Shown here piece after piece: positions 10,601 to 21,146 of a stretch of 37,779 nucleotides of DNA (position 1 is the stretch's first letter; each line of letters opens with the position of its first letter). The notes beneath the pieces are model-generated. The model made no database searches. It was not told the DNA's origin and saw nothing but the letters and a program-made list of their open reading frames with translations. Source of the stretch: Nymphaea colorata (lineage: Eukaryota > Streptophyta > Magnoliopsida > Nymphaeales > Nymphaeaceae); the NCBI RefSeq assembly GCF_008831285.2, contig NW_022205277.1, forward strand, positions 1-37,779, given 5' to 3'. The translations under genes and the position numbers were made by a program.

Positions 10601-12199
10601 GAAACCTTTACATCGACGCGCTCAGCGACCTTACTGATGAGACTTTTATCGAGGAAGCATTTAAAGACTTTGGGCCATTTAAGAAGTCGATATTCTCAAA
10701 ACTCCACTAAGAGATGAGGCGACTGATGCCCTTTAGTTGGAAAACCTGGTGGCAGGAAGAGCAACAAGCAAGCAGTTCACTATGGAAAAAATCCAGCGAG
10801 GAAAGAACGGATTGCGAACCTGCATAGTGATATTCCAAAACTACTAAGAGCTGATGAAGGTGGTGGCTGAGTATAACAAAGCTGTGGGAACCTCGGAGTA
10901 AGCAGGCTCTATACTCTTCCTCACTTCGAACGCTCCATGCAAATCTCGGATTCCTTGCGAAACGTGGCCTCCTCTATCTTATAAGAGTTGATTGACGAAT
11001 ACGAGGGACTCAATATTGTTCAACGCAAGCTCATCCGCTATGAGATCATAGGAGAGCAGATAGTTTCTACAGTCCGATAAGAAAGTATTGGATAACTTCT
11101 ATACCACCTTTCCACAAGAATGAGAGGTCGGCAGTAAAGCTCAAGAAAGGCGAGAAGACTTGCTCTTTAACGAGATCGGTTTGGCTAATCTTATGGATTT
11201 GGAGGAAAAATACAACTGCAAACTTGTGATTAATGTTGCCAATCAGACCCTGACAGCCATTTGTCGTAACAAGCTAATCAACACCCTCAGCAGCTAAATC
11301 ATCTCTCGCATCAATAGCTCTTTCTTCTACAAGATCTACCTGAACTCCAAGAGCTACCGCCACTTCAAGGAACACCCAGAAATACTAACCTAGGTGAAGA
11401 ATAAATATAAGTTAAAATTGGTAGAGCTTGAAACTGACCAGCAGGCCATCATCATCGAGGGGGGCGTTGTGGCAGTCCATACTGCCAACGTTTATTCATG
11501 TTCCTGGTTGAATCTCTCACGCAGCCTGAAGAATCGCGTGTGCATTCCGATGTCTGTGGAATCTGTTGCTAAGAGCCGAAGAGTCCTACCGTTTGCAGAG
11601 CTGTTCCATCGTTTTTGCATCCAGTGCATGCAATCATACATCAGAAGCGTCCTTGGAGATGCTTCTCAATTCCCCATCAAGTGTCCCCACTGCAGCCAGC
11701 TTGTGATCGTCGAAGACCTTATTCTCCTCTTGGACAAGCCACAGTGGCAAAAGGTCGATACTTTGGGCATCAATCGCTTCGTGAGTGACAATAGCGAAAA
11801 AATGACCTTCTGCTACACCGCCGGCTGCAAGCAGATCAATTTTTACAATGGTCCTGTCTACAATTGCGACACTTGCCACTTTTCATACTGCAACAAGTGC
11901 AGGGTAAAATTTTATATATGTAGGAAATCGTGCATCCCGGATTACGCTGTGACCAAGCCATCTAAATTAGGCAAACAGACGCCTACTTCCTCAAATACAT
12001 GGTAGAAAATGGAATAAGGAAATGCCCGAATGTAGCTTGCGGAATGCCAGTGGTCAAGATAGACGGTTGTAATAAGGTCTTATGCACTCGTTGTGGTAAA
12101 AGCATGTGCTTCAAGTGTCTTCCTGAGCAAATGATTGCATATAATACACCACAAGAGGCCTATGACCACCTCAATGCCAAGCACGGAGGGTACTATTGA
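7666..12199 (+). CDS. Degenerate DEAH-helicase / RING-IBR-RING protein, copy 2
   Basis: Tandem paralogue of 2982-7527, 138 bases downstream and of nearly equal length (about 1,498 residues), with introns at 9926-9945 and 11904-11923. It has the same architecture: Walker A lost, DVFG in place of DEAH (8232-8243), motif VI reduced to YERSLRHSLVG, a helicase-associated helix set (SIYLLKMIDYGL), an RRM-like stretch (VRLEGRNLYIDALSDLTDE, 10580-10650), then RING1 (CGICC[E]EPKSPYRL), IBR (EIVHPGLRCDQA) and RING2 (DGCNKVLCTRC). Outside the 7919-8695 block it has diverged strongly from copy 1, including a different N-terminus. It needs many single-base frame corrections, for example near 7760, 8145, 8198, 8697 and several in 9040-11600. 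A decaying gene is possible, but retained zinc ligands, matching length and frame-restoring introns argue for a working gene with sequence errors. The start at 7666 is the first plausible ATG. Confidence 0.65.
7919..8695 (+). repeat. GC-rich block nearly identical to 3236-4013
   Basis: Counterpart of the block in copy 1. It begins at CLLAYCEQ and ends at DYSN, inside the coding sequence on both sides. Differences from the first copy are a few substitutions, one 3-base length difference at the KKIF segment, and several single-base indels in G or C runs. Confidence 0.85.
9926..9945 (+). other. 20-nt intron in copy 2, absent from copy 1
   Basis: GTAAATATGAGTATATTTAG after KLWRNNG. Splicing continues into V[E]ISD. 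The homologous point in copy 1 (KLWKNNGAEIVKF, near 5245) is uninterrupted. Confidence 0.75.
11904..11923 (+). other. 20-nt intron in IBR region, copy 2
   Basis: GTAAAATTTTATATATGTAG. Splicing gives NKCR-EIVHPGLRCDQA, matching copy 1. Confidence 0.9.
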
Positions 12200-12288
12200 A
12201 TGATAATACCATATAAGCCAATCTCTTAACTCAATATATCTTTTTAATAGGATAGATGTAATAAATAGACGCAATGAGATAATCATTG

Positions 12289-14083
12289 TCAAAGGACGAT
12301 AATGATGCCGAATTCTTGACTTCCTCCATCCTTGAGGCCGCTTTTTGTCCAGGGTGATCGGATTATGGGAAAGGTTGATGAGACGCAGAGACTCAAGTCT
12401 ATCCTTGTTCCTCACCATGATTTCAAACACGTTTTCGTTGAGATTGTTGTTGGCCAAGTTGATGTTGCTGACTCCTTGCAGGAACTCAGTCATTCTTTCG
12501 AAACCGGCTACGTTCAGACGGTTTTGCAAAGCTTCAGTCCCTTTATCTTGTGGATTCTTCTCGCACGGTGGACGTATTCCACGACCTTATCGCTAGGAAG
12601 ACTGCAGTCCGAAAGGTCGAAGAAATCTGAAAGCGTGTTTTTGGAAAATTAGAGGTATATTTTTTCAGGTTCCTTCATCTCGAAAGGCTTCACTTCCTTC
12701 TATGGAGTGATTTCTTTGACTGGAATTTCCTTGGTGGTGGGACTTTTGATCATTCGAGGTGAGAACTTATAGCTGACAATCTCAGAAGCTGGTCTTCTGA
12801 GCGGAGTTGCCTTGGGAGTATTGCACAGCTTTGGAGTGTTAATAGAGTTTCGTGGTCGTTCTTCTCAACGCTTTTGAGGGACTTCATCTGTTGCTGTTTT
12901 CGAGGAGTGATGTTCGTCCTTGAGACTTCTCCCTTGATCTGCTTGGAAATGGTGGAGATTTCAGCCTATAGGCTGGTATTGTTGAGAAGGGAGTTTTGGC
13001 CAAGGACAATCTAAGAACTTGTGCAGTCCATGAATGGATTTATCTCTGATTATCCTCAGTTGATTTCATCATGGAAGTGTTTGGCGTAAGGCCTCCTTTT
13101 TTGAGGATGAAGCACTTGTCAAGCCACGAGCTCTACGGGCTGTCCTTGACAAAATGGATTTCCGATAGTTTCTCATTCAGTTTTTTGATGGTTTCTTGTC
13201 CAAACTTGGTGAGTTCCTCAATGAAAATAAATCCCTCAGTGACAATTTCAAGAGGGCCTTCGTAATAGAAGTAGAGTTTTCCTCGACGTTCGGACTGGTG
13301 TCGATATACTCCAAGGCTTGAAGGCAAGTCTTTTCCCACTTTTGAAATTTCATTTTGCTTTTTTAGAACTTGGCTACTGAAGGTATGGTAGCAAAGCTCT
13401 GCTGGAATTCGGTGCACGCATTCTGTACATCCTCGAATGCTCTTTGTTTGGCCTTCATGAGTTGTTCCGTGTACCTCTTGGCCTCCGCCTAGATCTCCTA
13501 AAACAGTTGAAGCTTCTTCAGCTCAATTTTTCTGCTAAGTTGTTAGTAGATCTTAAAGTGCTAGCTCTTAAGAAGCTGATCCCTCTCACTCTCGATTTCG
13601 AGGAATACCTTTCTCTTCTCTCCAACCTCCTTCTGGAAATCCTCCAAACGCTTAAAGCGGTGATCACGGTGGTTGCCAAAAAGGGCGCAATGGGGGCATA
13701 TGCGTTGCTTATCGGAGATGCAGATAATGTCCATTACTACCTTATGGACGGGCACAGTTCCTCCACTGGCCTTCTTGATTTTGCGGGTTGCTAGGCTGCA
13801 ATTCTCCCAATAGTTGATTTTCCTAGGGTGCGGGCTGAGTCTGTTTTGGCGGTGGTGGTTCTGAGAGTGAGAGCAAGATGCCGGTGTTGAGAGGGAAGAT
13901 GCGAATGTCCTGTTTTTTGACGTGATTGGCGCAGAAACCGCAAATGATGACCTCTTGCCGAGTGTCGATTATATCTTTGAGACAGCTCTCGCAGATGCTG
14001 TGCTGGCAGCAGGGCAACTTCCTGGGTAGTTTCACCATCGAGAAGCAGTGGAGGCATTGGCAACATTTCTCGCTTGAAGGCAT
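12289..14083 (-). CDS. RING / B-box / coiled-coil / leucine-rich-repeat protein
   Basis: About 598 residues, converging on copy 2 of the RBR gene with ~90 bases between stops. The N-terminus is a RING finger (CCQCLHCF...CCQHSICESCL...CGFC). A B-box-like zinc motif follows (VHKVVMDIICISDKQRICPHC...HRDH), then a charged coiled coil (13440-13600), a middle region of unknown fold, and a C-terminal leucine-rich segment (INLANNNLNENVFEIM, LRLINLSHNPITL). RING plus B-box plus coiled coil is the tripartite TRIM arrangement; an E3 ubiquitin ligase using the LRR for target binding is inferred. The first zinc ligand of the B-box appears to be Val (TVPVHK), so that site may be incomplete. Frame corrections are needed near 13800 and elsewhere. 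The exact C-terminus is uncertain. Confidence 0.65.
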
Positions 14084-14329
14084 CAATATAATGGCAATTC
14101 AAATTATATAGATTAGCAATCACCCTCCTCTTAAACATCCCCCATCATCGCTAAAACCGTCCATTACTCCATTCATTGCGAGTCTTTGGCCTGGAAATGG
14201 AAGGCCTTTAGCTTGGCGTCTCGTATTTCATGATGAATTTATTTATTTTGCAAAAAGTTTCATCAATAAAATTAGAGTTTTCACTTGTAAGATGCCACAA
14301 TAAAATATTTCAAATTAGGGACTGCAGAA

Positions 14330-15184
14330 TCAAATAGATTGGATGGATTGGGCGTCCTCGTGCTCCTTCATCATCATCTCCTTGTTTTATGACTGCACCT
14401 AGAGTCCCTAGTGGGGCAAGTAGTGAGGCTTCTGGGTCATATGCGTCATTGCTAAATTGGATATGTAGTGTCTCAACTTCCCGAATCTTCTGTTCTGAGG
14501 CTGAAGATCCTAAGGCAGCTATGTCCTTTAGCATATAGGAGGATCCTTGAACTCAAGGTTTCTCAAAAGCCAATTCTTCCAAGACTATCTGGGATCGACC
14601 ACAGGATCGTTGAATGCTGGCTTCGGCTTAGTGATGAAATCAGGGACGCTTTCTTGTTCAATTTTTTTCTTGAGGCAGTCAAGGAAGATGTGATAGTTGA
14701 CATAGCGATATTGATACTTTTTTCCCAAAATGTCATAGTCTATTTAGTCTTTGAGATCTTTTTCGTTCATTTTCTCGTAGACTACAAGCGCAATATCGTA
14801 AAAGCCTTTCAGGATGGCATAGTCGATTGGCTTCAAACCGCTTCCACTCAATTCGTCAGGGTTGGCATCAGCAGAAAGCAAGTATTGCACCATTTCTAGC
14901 TTTTACTTATTGATTGCTCCGATAAGTGGTGTTTCTCCGTTGACGGTCCTTACGTTCACATCAGCATGATACTTCTCGATGAGTAATTGGGCGAGTTTTA
15001 GGTTGCCATTGACTGCTGCCCGATGGAGTGGAGTGGTTTTGAAGTTTGCTGTAAGGGAAGAGTTTAGCAGGTCAGGCCTTGCCTATAAAACTTTCTCTAT
15101 GTTGGGTATGTCGTTGCGTTCGATGTACCAAAAGAGATATTCGCCGTATGAGTAGCTGTGGGTGATGCTCTTCAACGCTCCCAT
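14330..15184 (-). CDS. Ankyrin-repeat protein
   Basis: A clean frame of 285 codons from ATG to TGA with TAA and TAG as Glu and no indel, a good internal control for the code. Residues ~5-150 hold about four ankyrin repeats (TTPLHRAAVNGNLKLAQLLI, GETPLIGAINK[E]KLEMVQYLL, GLKPIDYAILKGFYDIALVV). The C-terminal ~110 residues (ESWKNWLLRNLEFKDPP, QPQNRRFGKLRHYISNL) are not ankyrin and I do not recognise them. There is no signal peptide or membrane segment. A protein-interaction role is all that can be said. Confidence 0.85.
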
Positions 15185-15442
15185 CTTAACAGTAAGCAAT
15201 TAAATAATTAGAGTATAAATCAATATCTATATATGATAGCTTACCAGCCATCAGACTGGGATTCGCGATGGAATTTGCGATTATTTGCTCATTATGGATA
15301 AAAAGCTGGGATATTGATGATGTTGGTGCAAATATCGAATCGTAAGCTGTAGACAATTTATCTTCAGATAAGAAAGAAGATAAAAAAGAATCAAACATTC
15401 TAGTATATTGTCCATATTTATGGAAAGATAATGGTTGGACAA
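15185..15442. other. Intergenic spacer between two minus-strand genes
   Basis: About 258 AT-rich bases holding the 5' flank of the ankyrin gene and the 3' flank of the kinase-like gene. A minus-strand frame here starts only at GTG and resembles nothing I know. Confidence 0.4.
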
Positions 15443-16908
15443 TCACGACGAAGAGATTCGCCTTTGGCTATTTCTGACGATTTCGCTAGTCTGCATAAAC
15501 AGATGTCCCTTATATCCGAAATCCTCCATCAGGATCAGCTCGAAGGCCTTGCTGACGTAAAACTGTTCATAGATATACTTCATCCTTGTCTTGCACATGT
15601 TGAAGATGAAGATGATTTCGCTGCAATAGTCGTGAAGCGTTTGCATGCTTTTCCACACTCTGCGGTTATTGAAGGAGTTTCGGCCTTGCTACCTGCCTAT
15701 CTTGTATGAGGACATTTGCATATCAAGCTCGGAAAGCTAGAGACGGACGTTTGCGCAAACTTACTGCACAACTCGGATCACTTCTAAGTCAAATGTCCTC
15801 GGGAAAACTTCTACTAAACCCATCTTCCCTCCATGGACTGAAGCTAAACTCCAGCTTATGCGAGACAAGCTATAGGGATTCTTTGATCTTGTCGTTCCGG
15901 AGCAGGAAGATGTGGCCACCGTAGATCTTATAGAAGCGATCTTCGTGGACCTTCATAAGTCTCAGGGTGAACTCGGCAATCTTAATCTGAAAAGGAGTTT
16001 TTTTTTCATTTGAGATCAATTTTCGCCAGAAAGGATGTGGAGAGTTGTTGCACTGGTCGATGATCATGCAGTAGACTCCAGTAAAGAGAGCCATCAGGCG
16101 AAGATGCATTTCGCTATTTCTTCGAAATTTCCATCGTGAAAATCTATTTGTTGTATATTTCCTCTTCATTTAGGATCCACTGCTCACGTCGGTCCACTTT
16201 CTGAAGCCGTTATTCTCTCTAACGTCCAGCACTTCGCGATTAGCCGATTTATGCTTCCGTATTTGCTGCTTAGGTAGTGAATCTCATAGTCGTTTACCAG
16301 GTATCGGCGAAGAATCGTCTTGGAAAAGGCGTTTTTTCCCTATTTGCAGAATGGCTGCGTTTGTAGACCAGCTAGTAGAGGATAATGCCCAGCGACCAAA
16401 TATCCCAAACAGCGTGGCATTGGGTGAACTAAGGAAGACGATTATTTATGACAGGTCAGGATGAAGGTACTCAAAAAACTTCAATTTCTTTCTTTCAGCA
16501 ACCGTTTCGAATTCCTTTCCCCACGAAAAATCTTTGATTTGGGTGAAGATGGGTTTATCAGGTTCATAGGCCTTCATAAGTACAATGGCGTCAGGACACA
16601 GTCTGAGGTGGCTAATTGCCAAGTCTTCACAATGTAGCATAAATTTGGTGATTTGCCATACAATATTTTTAATTTCCGTGGGCAGTAGCTATGCCTTTTA
16701 TTCTATAATGCTGCTGAGGGTCCTTATCTTCCCCTTTCTTCATAGCAGATGATGGGAAAGTCCGCGAATTGTACCTTCTGCACTGGGAACATATGATAGG
16801 AGGTGATTTGTTTTAACTTCATTGCCTGAGGGTAAAGAACTCTTCAGTGTTTTGTTCTCGGACCACTCCTTGAAACTCCACTTTCAGTCTCTCCGAATTC
16901 AGCTTCAT
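15443..16908 (-). CDS. Protein-kinase-like protein, probable pseudokinase
   Basis: About 488 residues. The C-lobe of a kinase fold is clear: VWDIWSLGIILY[E]LVYKRS (TAG at 16372-16374) and NRLIAKCWTLERI. The catalytic-loop position reads ISHLRLCPDAIVL instead of HRDLKPxNIL, the DFG position reads KDFSW, and the APE position reads YLHPDLS. The catalytic Asp of HRD and the Gly of DFG are therefore missing, which suggests an inactive kinase acting as scaffold or regulator. The C-terminal ~170 residues (MALFTGVYCMIIDQCNNS, EFTLRLMKVHEDRFYKI) are helical and unrecognised. Several single-base frame corrections are needed in 15700-16850. ATG at 16908 is the first start; TGA lies at 15443-15445. Confidence 0.6.
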
Positions 16909-16991
16909 AATAATATTATAAAGCAGCAGGCCATCTCACGATGCAAGTCTATCTTTGATGGTGGATGATAATTGATTTATATTGATAAGAT

Positions 16992-17832
16992 ATGAGAAAA
17001 ATCAACAGCCTGTTTTGCACCCTCACCCAAAGAAACTTCTTCAGAAAAGTTGAAGCCAAGGTAGAGTCAAAGATCGGCTTTATCTACCTCAACTCACCCT
17101 CAGATCTCAATGCCCTCAGCTGGAAATGCGCAATGGAATCACCCAGGCAGTGAGATCTCATGAAGCATCATCCGATGTCAAGGTCATCGTCTTCCTCAGC
17201 AAAGTCCCTAAGGCCTTCTGCGCTGGAGCCAACATCAAGGAGTTCACTGGCAAGACTGCTAAGGATTTCGAAAACAACGATATATTCAAGGACCTGCATG
17301 ATACCATCTACAACGCCAAGAAGCCTATCATCTCAGGCATCAATGGAGTCGCCCTGGGTGGCGGATGCGAGCTTGCCCTCCTCACCGACGTCGCCTTTTG
17401 CTCAGAATAGGCACGCTTTGCTCTACCAGAACTTAGGCTCGGACTCATCCCCGGCATCGGAGGCACCCAAAGGTACTTATTTTCAGATTTAGATTAGCTC
17501 GTATTGCTGGCAGAGTCAATGCTAACCGATACGTCTTCACATCTGAGTTCATCCCTGCCAAAAGAGCTTATGAGTTAGGTATTGTTAGTTAGGTATACCC
17601 CACTGCCGATCTCCACACGAAGGTGATCGAAATCGCCAAGGAAATCACAAACAAGCCTCTTTCTGCACTGCTGGCAGCCAAGCAGGTCATTAAGGAGAAT
17701 GAAAACCTGAGCCAACGGGATGGAGTTGCGCTCGAACGCGAGGTCTTCTATCCGCTATACGATACTAAGGGCGTCGCTGAGGGCGTTGGCGCATTCGTCG
17801 AGAAGAGAAAGCCGAACCACTATGATTTATGA
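16992..17832 (+). CDS. Enoyl-CoA hydratase (crotonase family), probably mitochondrial
   Basis: About 273 residues after removal of the 17473-17492 intron. The enzyme hydrates trans-2-enoyl-CoA in fatty-acid beta-oxidation. The crotonase signature is complete: CAGANIKEF for the oxyanion site, GVALGGGCELALLTDV carrying the first catalytic Glu, and ALPELRLGLIPGIGGTQR carrying the second. The C-terminus (EGVGAFVEKRKPNH) also fits. The first ~20 residues (MRKINSLFCTLTQRNFFRKV) are basic and lack acids, consistent with a mitochondrial presequence. One missing base near 17123 (LNALS/EMRNG) must be supplied. The family also contains isomerases and other acyl-CoA enzymes, so the exact substrate is uncertain. 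Confidence 0.9.
17473..17492 (+). other. 20-nt intron in enoyl-CoA hydratase
   Basis: GTACTTATTTTCAGATTTAG. Splicing creates GGTQR-LARIAG, the canonical crotonase sequence. Confidence 0.95.
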
Positions 17833-17887
17833 AGAAGCAGATGATTCATAATATATAAAATGAATAGAGACCAAGTATAATTGCGGC

Positions 17888-18287
17888 ATGGCTTCTTTCA
17901 ACAGTCCAACGCCTTGATCTTCAGAGCTGGAACCTCGCACACAGTGGGTAGCTTGACGCAACCTGAGAAAAATATCGAGCTTCGCGTGATAGCGTTGCCA
18001 AGCAATCGGTATTCAAAACAAAAAAAGGGGAAATTGTGCAGTTTTTAGTTGCTGATGAAACTGGCTGCTGCTATATGAACTTCTTCAATGAGACTGGAAG
18101 GATGCTGGAGGAAGGAGACATGCTGTACGTAACTGGAGTATACAGTTCATACTATAAGGAAATGCTAATCCTTTACCAGGGCAGTTGCAGCATCATTCGC
18201 CGCATCGGAAGATGGTACATGAAATTTAACCTAACAAACAACGTATCAGTGAAGGCATCGCAACAATTATCCTACGATAAAAATTGA
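17888..18287 (+). CDS. SOSS-B-like single-stranded nucleic-acid-binding OB-fold protein
   Basis: About 133 residues forming one OB fold. The segment EIVQFLVADETGCCYMNFF, then GRMLEEGDMLYVTGVYSSYY and EMLILYQGS, aligns with the human hSSB1/SOSS-B pattern ([38 protein letters not shown]). A role in single-strand DNA binding and DNA-damage response, or as an RNA-binding OB protein, is inferred from the family. The acidic tail of the metazoan proteins is absent. Two single-base deletions are needed in frame repair, near 17909 and in the A run near 18025. It starts 55 bases after the hydratase stop on the same strand. Confidence 0.7.
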
Positions 18288-18405
18288 AATGATTTGATTT
18301 CCCAGCGTTATTATTGATAAACTACGCTTATCAGATTTGATTATAAATGGTGTTGCGTTAGAAAAAGTACTAATTTTATTCTTCTTGTAAGTATAATTAT
18401 TTGAT

Positions 18406-18793
18406 ATGATAATTGACTTCTTGGTCACTACTGCCTTCGTTGGACTCCTGCTCATCACAGCCACCTTGAAGATGGTCGGATCCAAGAGCACGCAAGAGTT
18501 TAAACTGTACCTTCTGCTGTCAACGCTCGCCTTCTTGGCCTGCAAGATCTATAACGCAATCAAGTACTACGATGGGTACGATTGCAGGCCAAAAACGAGG
18601 ATAAGAGTTTCAAATCTCAGTCGCTCGCATCGTCGTTAGCGCACACAAGAATGCTGTCATACAATCTGCCAGATCGGCATCCACCAAGATCTTTTAACTC
18701 TCCAAAAGGCCAAGCTTTTTGAACCACATCCGAACCTATCTTCACTCTGGCAGGAACAGTAAGAAGCAATTCGAAAGAAGGTACTCTCCTTGA
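18406..18793 (+). CDS. Small membrane protein with two transmembrane segments
   Basis: About 128 residues, family not recognised. Two hydrophobic helices are clear: residues ~3-22 (DFLVTTAFVGLLLITATLKM) and ~33-50 (FKLYLLLSTLAFLACKIY), forming a hairpin. The tail is basic and serine-rich (IRTYLHSGRNSKKQFERRYSP). A frame shift near 18595-18610 joins the hydrophobic part to the tail, so the middle is uncertain. It converges on the PH-like gene with 65 bases between stops. Confidence 0.5.
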
Positions 18794-18858
18794 TTTAATA
18801 TACTGTTGTTGTAAGTATTAACTGGCTGCAAGTATCGAGTATGATCAATCACAAAATA

Positions 18859-19621
18859 TCAGCTGAGCAAACTGCACATAGCTCTCAGCCACAGAGCCAG
18901 TTGTGGAAGCGGAATCGCCAGTTCCTTCTTGCCCAAGGTCCCCCACAGCTTTATCACGAGGCAATCGATGCCCTTTACCTCTACCTTTTCGAACCTCGTC
19001 CAAATTTATGAGGTGGCACTGATGACTGAGTATTAATCCTAGAGCTTAAGGCACTTATTGGGAGAAATTGTAACGCAGGTGGCTTGATGCTGCTTCCACT
19101 TCCCCAGCATTGTCCTTTTGAAGACGGTTCCAGTAATCTTTTCAGGAGAGGGCCTTTCGTTTCCTATGTTTACTTTATGGGATAGGATCAGTTTGGCTTG
19201 AATGAGGCAAATCAGCCACTGGCTGGCTTCCTCCGGTCCACACCTAAATAGACAGGTTTATTTTAGCTATGGGAACTGTATATCTGAAGTGTGTTGATAT
19301 ACATAAATTCATTCCGTTGGCACAGCTTCACCTTGCAAACCTATGCGATCGGAATGCTCTCTATTTCACTAAAACTCAGCCGGCCTTCTTTGAGGTTTAT
19401 GCCCGGGTTGTTGGGATTGTTTGCTACAAGACCTTTGAAAATGACAGCGTTGGAGTTGCTGGGGGTAAAGTTAGTTTGGACTGGTTGGCACATGCAGGAT
19501 TATAACTAAATCTTTGGAGAGATACAGAAGCGAGCTTGCAAAGCTTGCATGACATAGTGGAGTTTTTATCCTTGGAAGCCTCTTCTGTGGGGTTTTAGTT
19601 CACTGTAATATTCTGATACAT
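18859..19621 (-). CDS. PH-domain-like protein
   Basis: About 254 residues. The middle resembles a pleckstrin-homology fold: beta-rich strands (EVCKVKLCQRNEFMYINTLQIY), then KPVYLGCGPEEASQWLICLI with the typical C-terminal helix and its Trp. A second beta-rich part follows (ITGTVFKRTMLGKWKQHQATC and IWTRFEKVEVKGIDCLVIKL), possibly another PH-like unit. Phosphoinositide or protein binding at a membrane would fit, but the assignment is weak. The N-terminal 60 residues are uncertain because frames change near 19480-19500. Read with TAA/TAG as Glu; TGA at 18859-18861. Confidence 0.45.
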
Positions 19622-19663
19622 AATTAATTAAAGGCAATACTCCTATCACCTGATGCATGGCGT

Positions 19664-21077
19664 TCATCTCCTCGACTGCTGGAGGATGCGGGTGGCGTTG
19701 CGGTTGATCTCCAGGATCTTGCTGTCGATTTCTCTCAACTTTTCTGGGTAGTCGTTTTCCTTGTTGTTGCTGGCGCTCACCTTCTTCCTCATGTGGTTGC
19801 TGATCGAACTCAAGATCTTGATGTGCTCGTTGCCCTTGCGAGGCTCACGCACCTCAGATGGATCGTTCAGACCAATAACGATCAGAGAGATGTTATCAGT
19901 GGATCCACGAGTCATAGCTTCAAGCAACAGTGCCTAAGCCCCCTTAGCGTGCCAACGTCCGTCCTTTTCCTCCTTTTCGTAGGCTTGCTTCATAATCTCC
20001 ACCGTTTAGGTATTGTCAACTTGTCCCAAAGTCCATCAGAGCCAATCACGATGAAATCGTGGTCGTCTACTTCGAAGCTGGTGATCTCTGGCTCGTTGAT
20101 GATGATCCTATCCTTTGCCTCCTTGGCTTAGAAGTCGCCAAAGGTGCGGGTGGTGGCTAGTCTTCCAGGGAAGACCCTAAGCGGTCCGGTGATGGTGTCA
20201 TAGAATCCGTCAGGCATTTCGGTGATGGCGGTTGTCTGGTAGATCTTTCCGCCGGCTTCGATGATGCGTTTCTGCTCGTCAGGATTGGAAGGCTTGTGGT
20301 CCTTGGTGACTTGGTAGCACTTGTTGAACTTGTCGCTAGCGAGGATGGCGCGGGAATCGCCCAGGTTGGCAGCGAAGCAGACGTTGTTGTGGATGAAGAC
20401 CACCAGGGCACAGCTGCCACTGTTGTCTCCCTTCTTCTCCACTCTCCATCGGCCTAGATGAAAGCGCGTCTCAAGGCTGAAGGGACGTCCTTGCGCCAGT
20501 CCAGGTTGAAGAAGTATTCGTGAAGCTTATCCTTCAAGAACTGGGAACACTTGGGTCCACCGTGTCCATCGTAAATGCCGAACCATTTTGCATTTCTTCA
20601 AGGTAGATGGTAATCTTGTCCTCGTTGCTTTGTCTGTAGAGTCCTTCGTGAGTGATGGCGGCGTAGGATTCCAAATGAGGGGATAGGCTTCCTCCGATGG
20701 CTTGGGGAAGTTCGGGGATCTGTCTTGATGGCTTTTTGGCTGGTGTTTCTTCTTGCACTCCTGGCTAGCGTAGTTCAAAAGGGGTCCTTTGAGTGCCTTT
20801 GCCACGAAGTAGGTATTGATGCCATTTTCGTTGACGCAGGTGGTGGAGAGCACTTCTTCGAAGTTATCGCAGGGGTTTCCAGGCTCAATGAACTGTTTCT
20901 TGGGAGGTTGTGGTTCCGGTTTCACGATGGAGATGTTCTCCGAGCTCTTCACTCTGTATAGGGGAAAGCTTTACTTCTTGATCTGGGCGGCCTTGGGGTC
21001 GACGGTGGCATTGGTGTAGTAATTCTGGAGGGGATTGAGGGTGCGTTTTAGTCCTGCATGTAGCTCATGTTCTGCAT
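19664..21077 (-). CDS. PP2C-type (PPM) metal-dependent protein phosphatase
   Basis: About 471 residues with an N-terminal extension of ~110 residues of low complexity. Catalytic motifs in order: SYAAITHEGLYRQSNEDKI, FGIYDGHGGPKC (metal-binding Asp), SGSCALVVFIHNNVCFAANL, GDSRAIL, VTKDHKPSNPDEQKRI, RLATTRTFGDF[E]AK with Glu encoded by TAA at 20128-20130, DFIVIGSDGLWD, and RGSTDNISLIVI. All metal-coordinating aspartates expected of the family are present. It dephosphorylates Ser/Thr on unknown targets. Frame corrections are needed near 20020, 20435, 20575 and 20750. Its start is 69 bases from the stop of the importin-like gene on the same strand. Confidence 0.9.
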
Positions 21078-21146
21078 TTGAAATGACAGTTAAATAATAT
21101 ATTGAATATAGGAATCATAATTAAATCAGACAGTTATGTACATTAT

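Noticed and set aside
15186-15446. Minus-strand frame of 86 codons between two genes
   Set aside because: It starts at GTG rather than ATG, is AT-rich and low in complexity, and overlaps the stop of the kinase-like gene.
19269-19505. Plus-strand frame of 78 codons
   Set aside because: It is antisense to the PH-like gene, whose minus-strand reading gives better protein-like sequence over a longer span.
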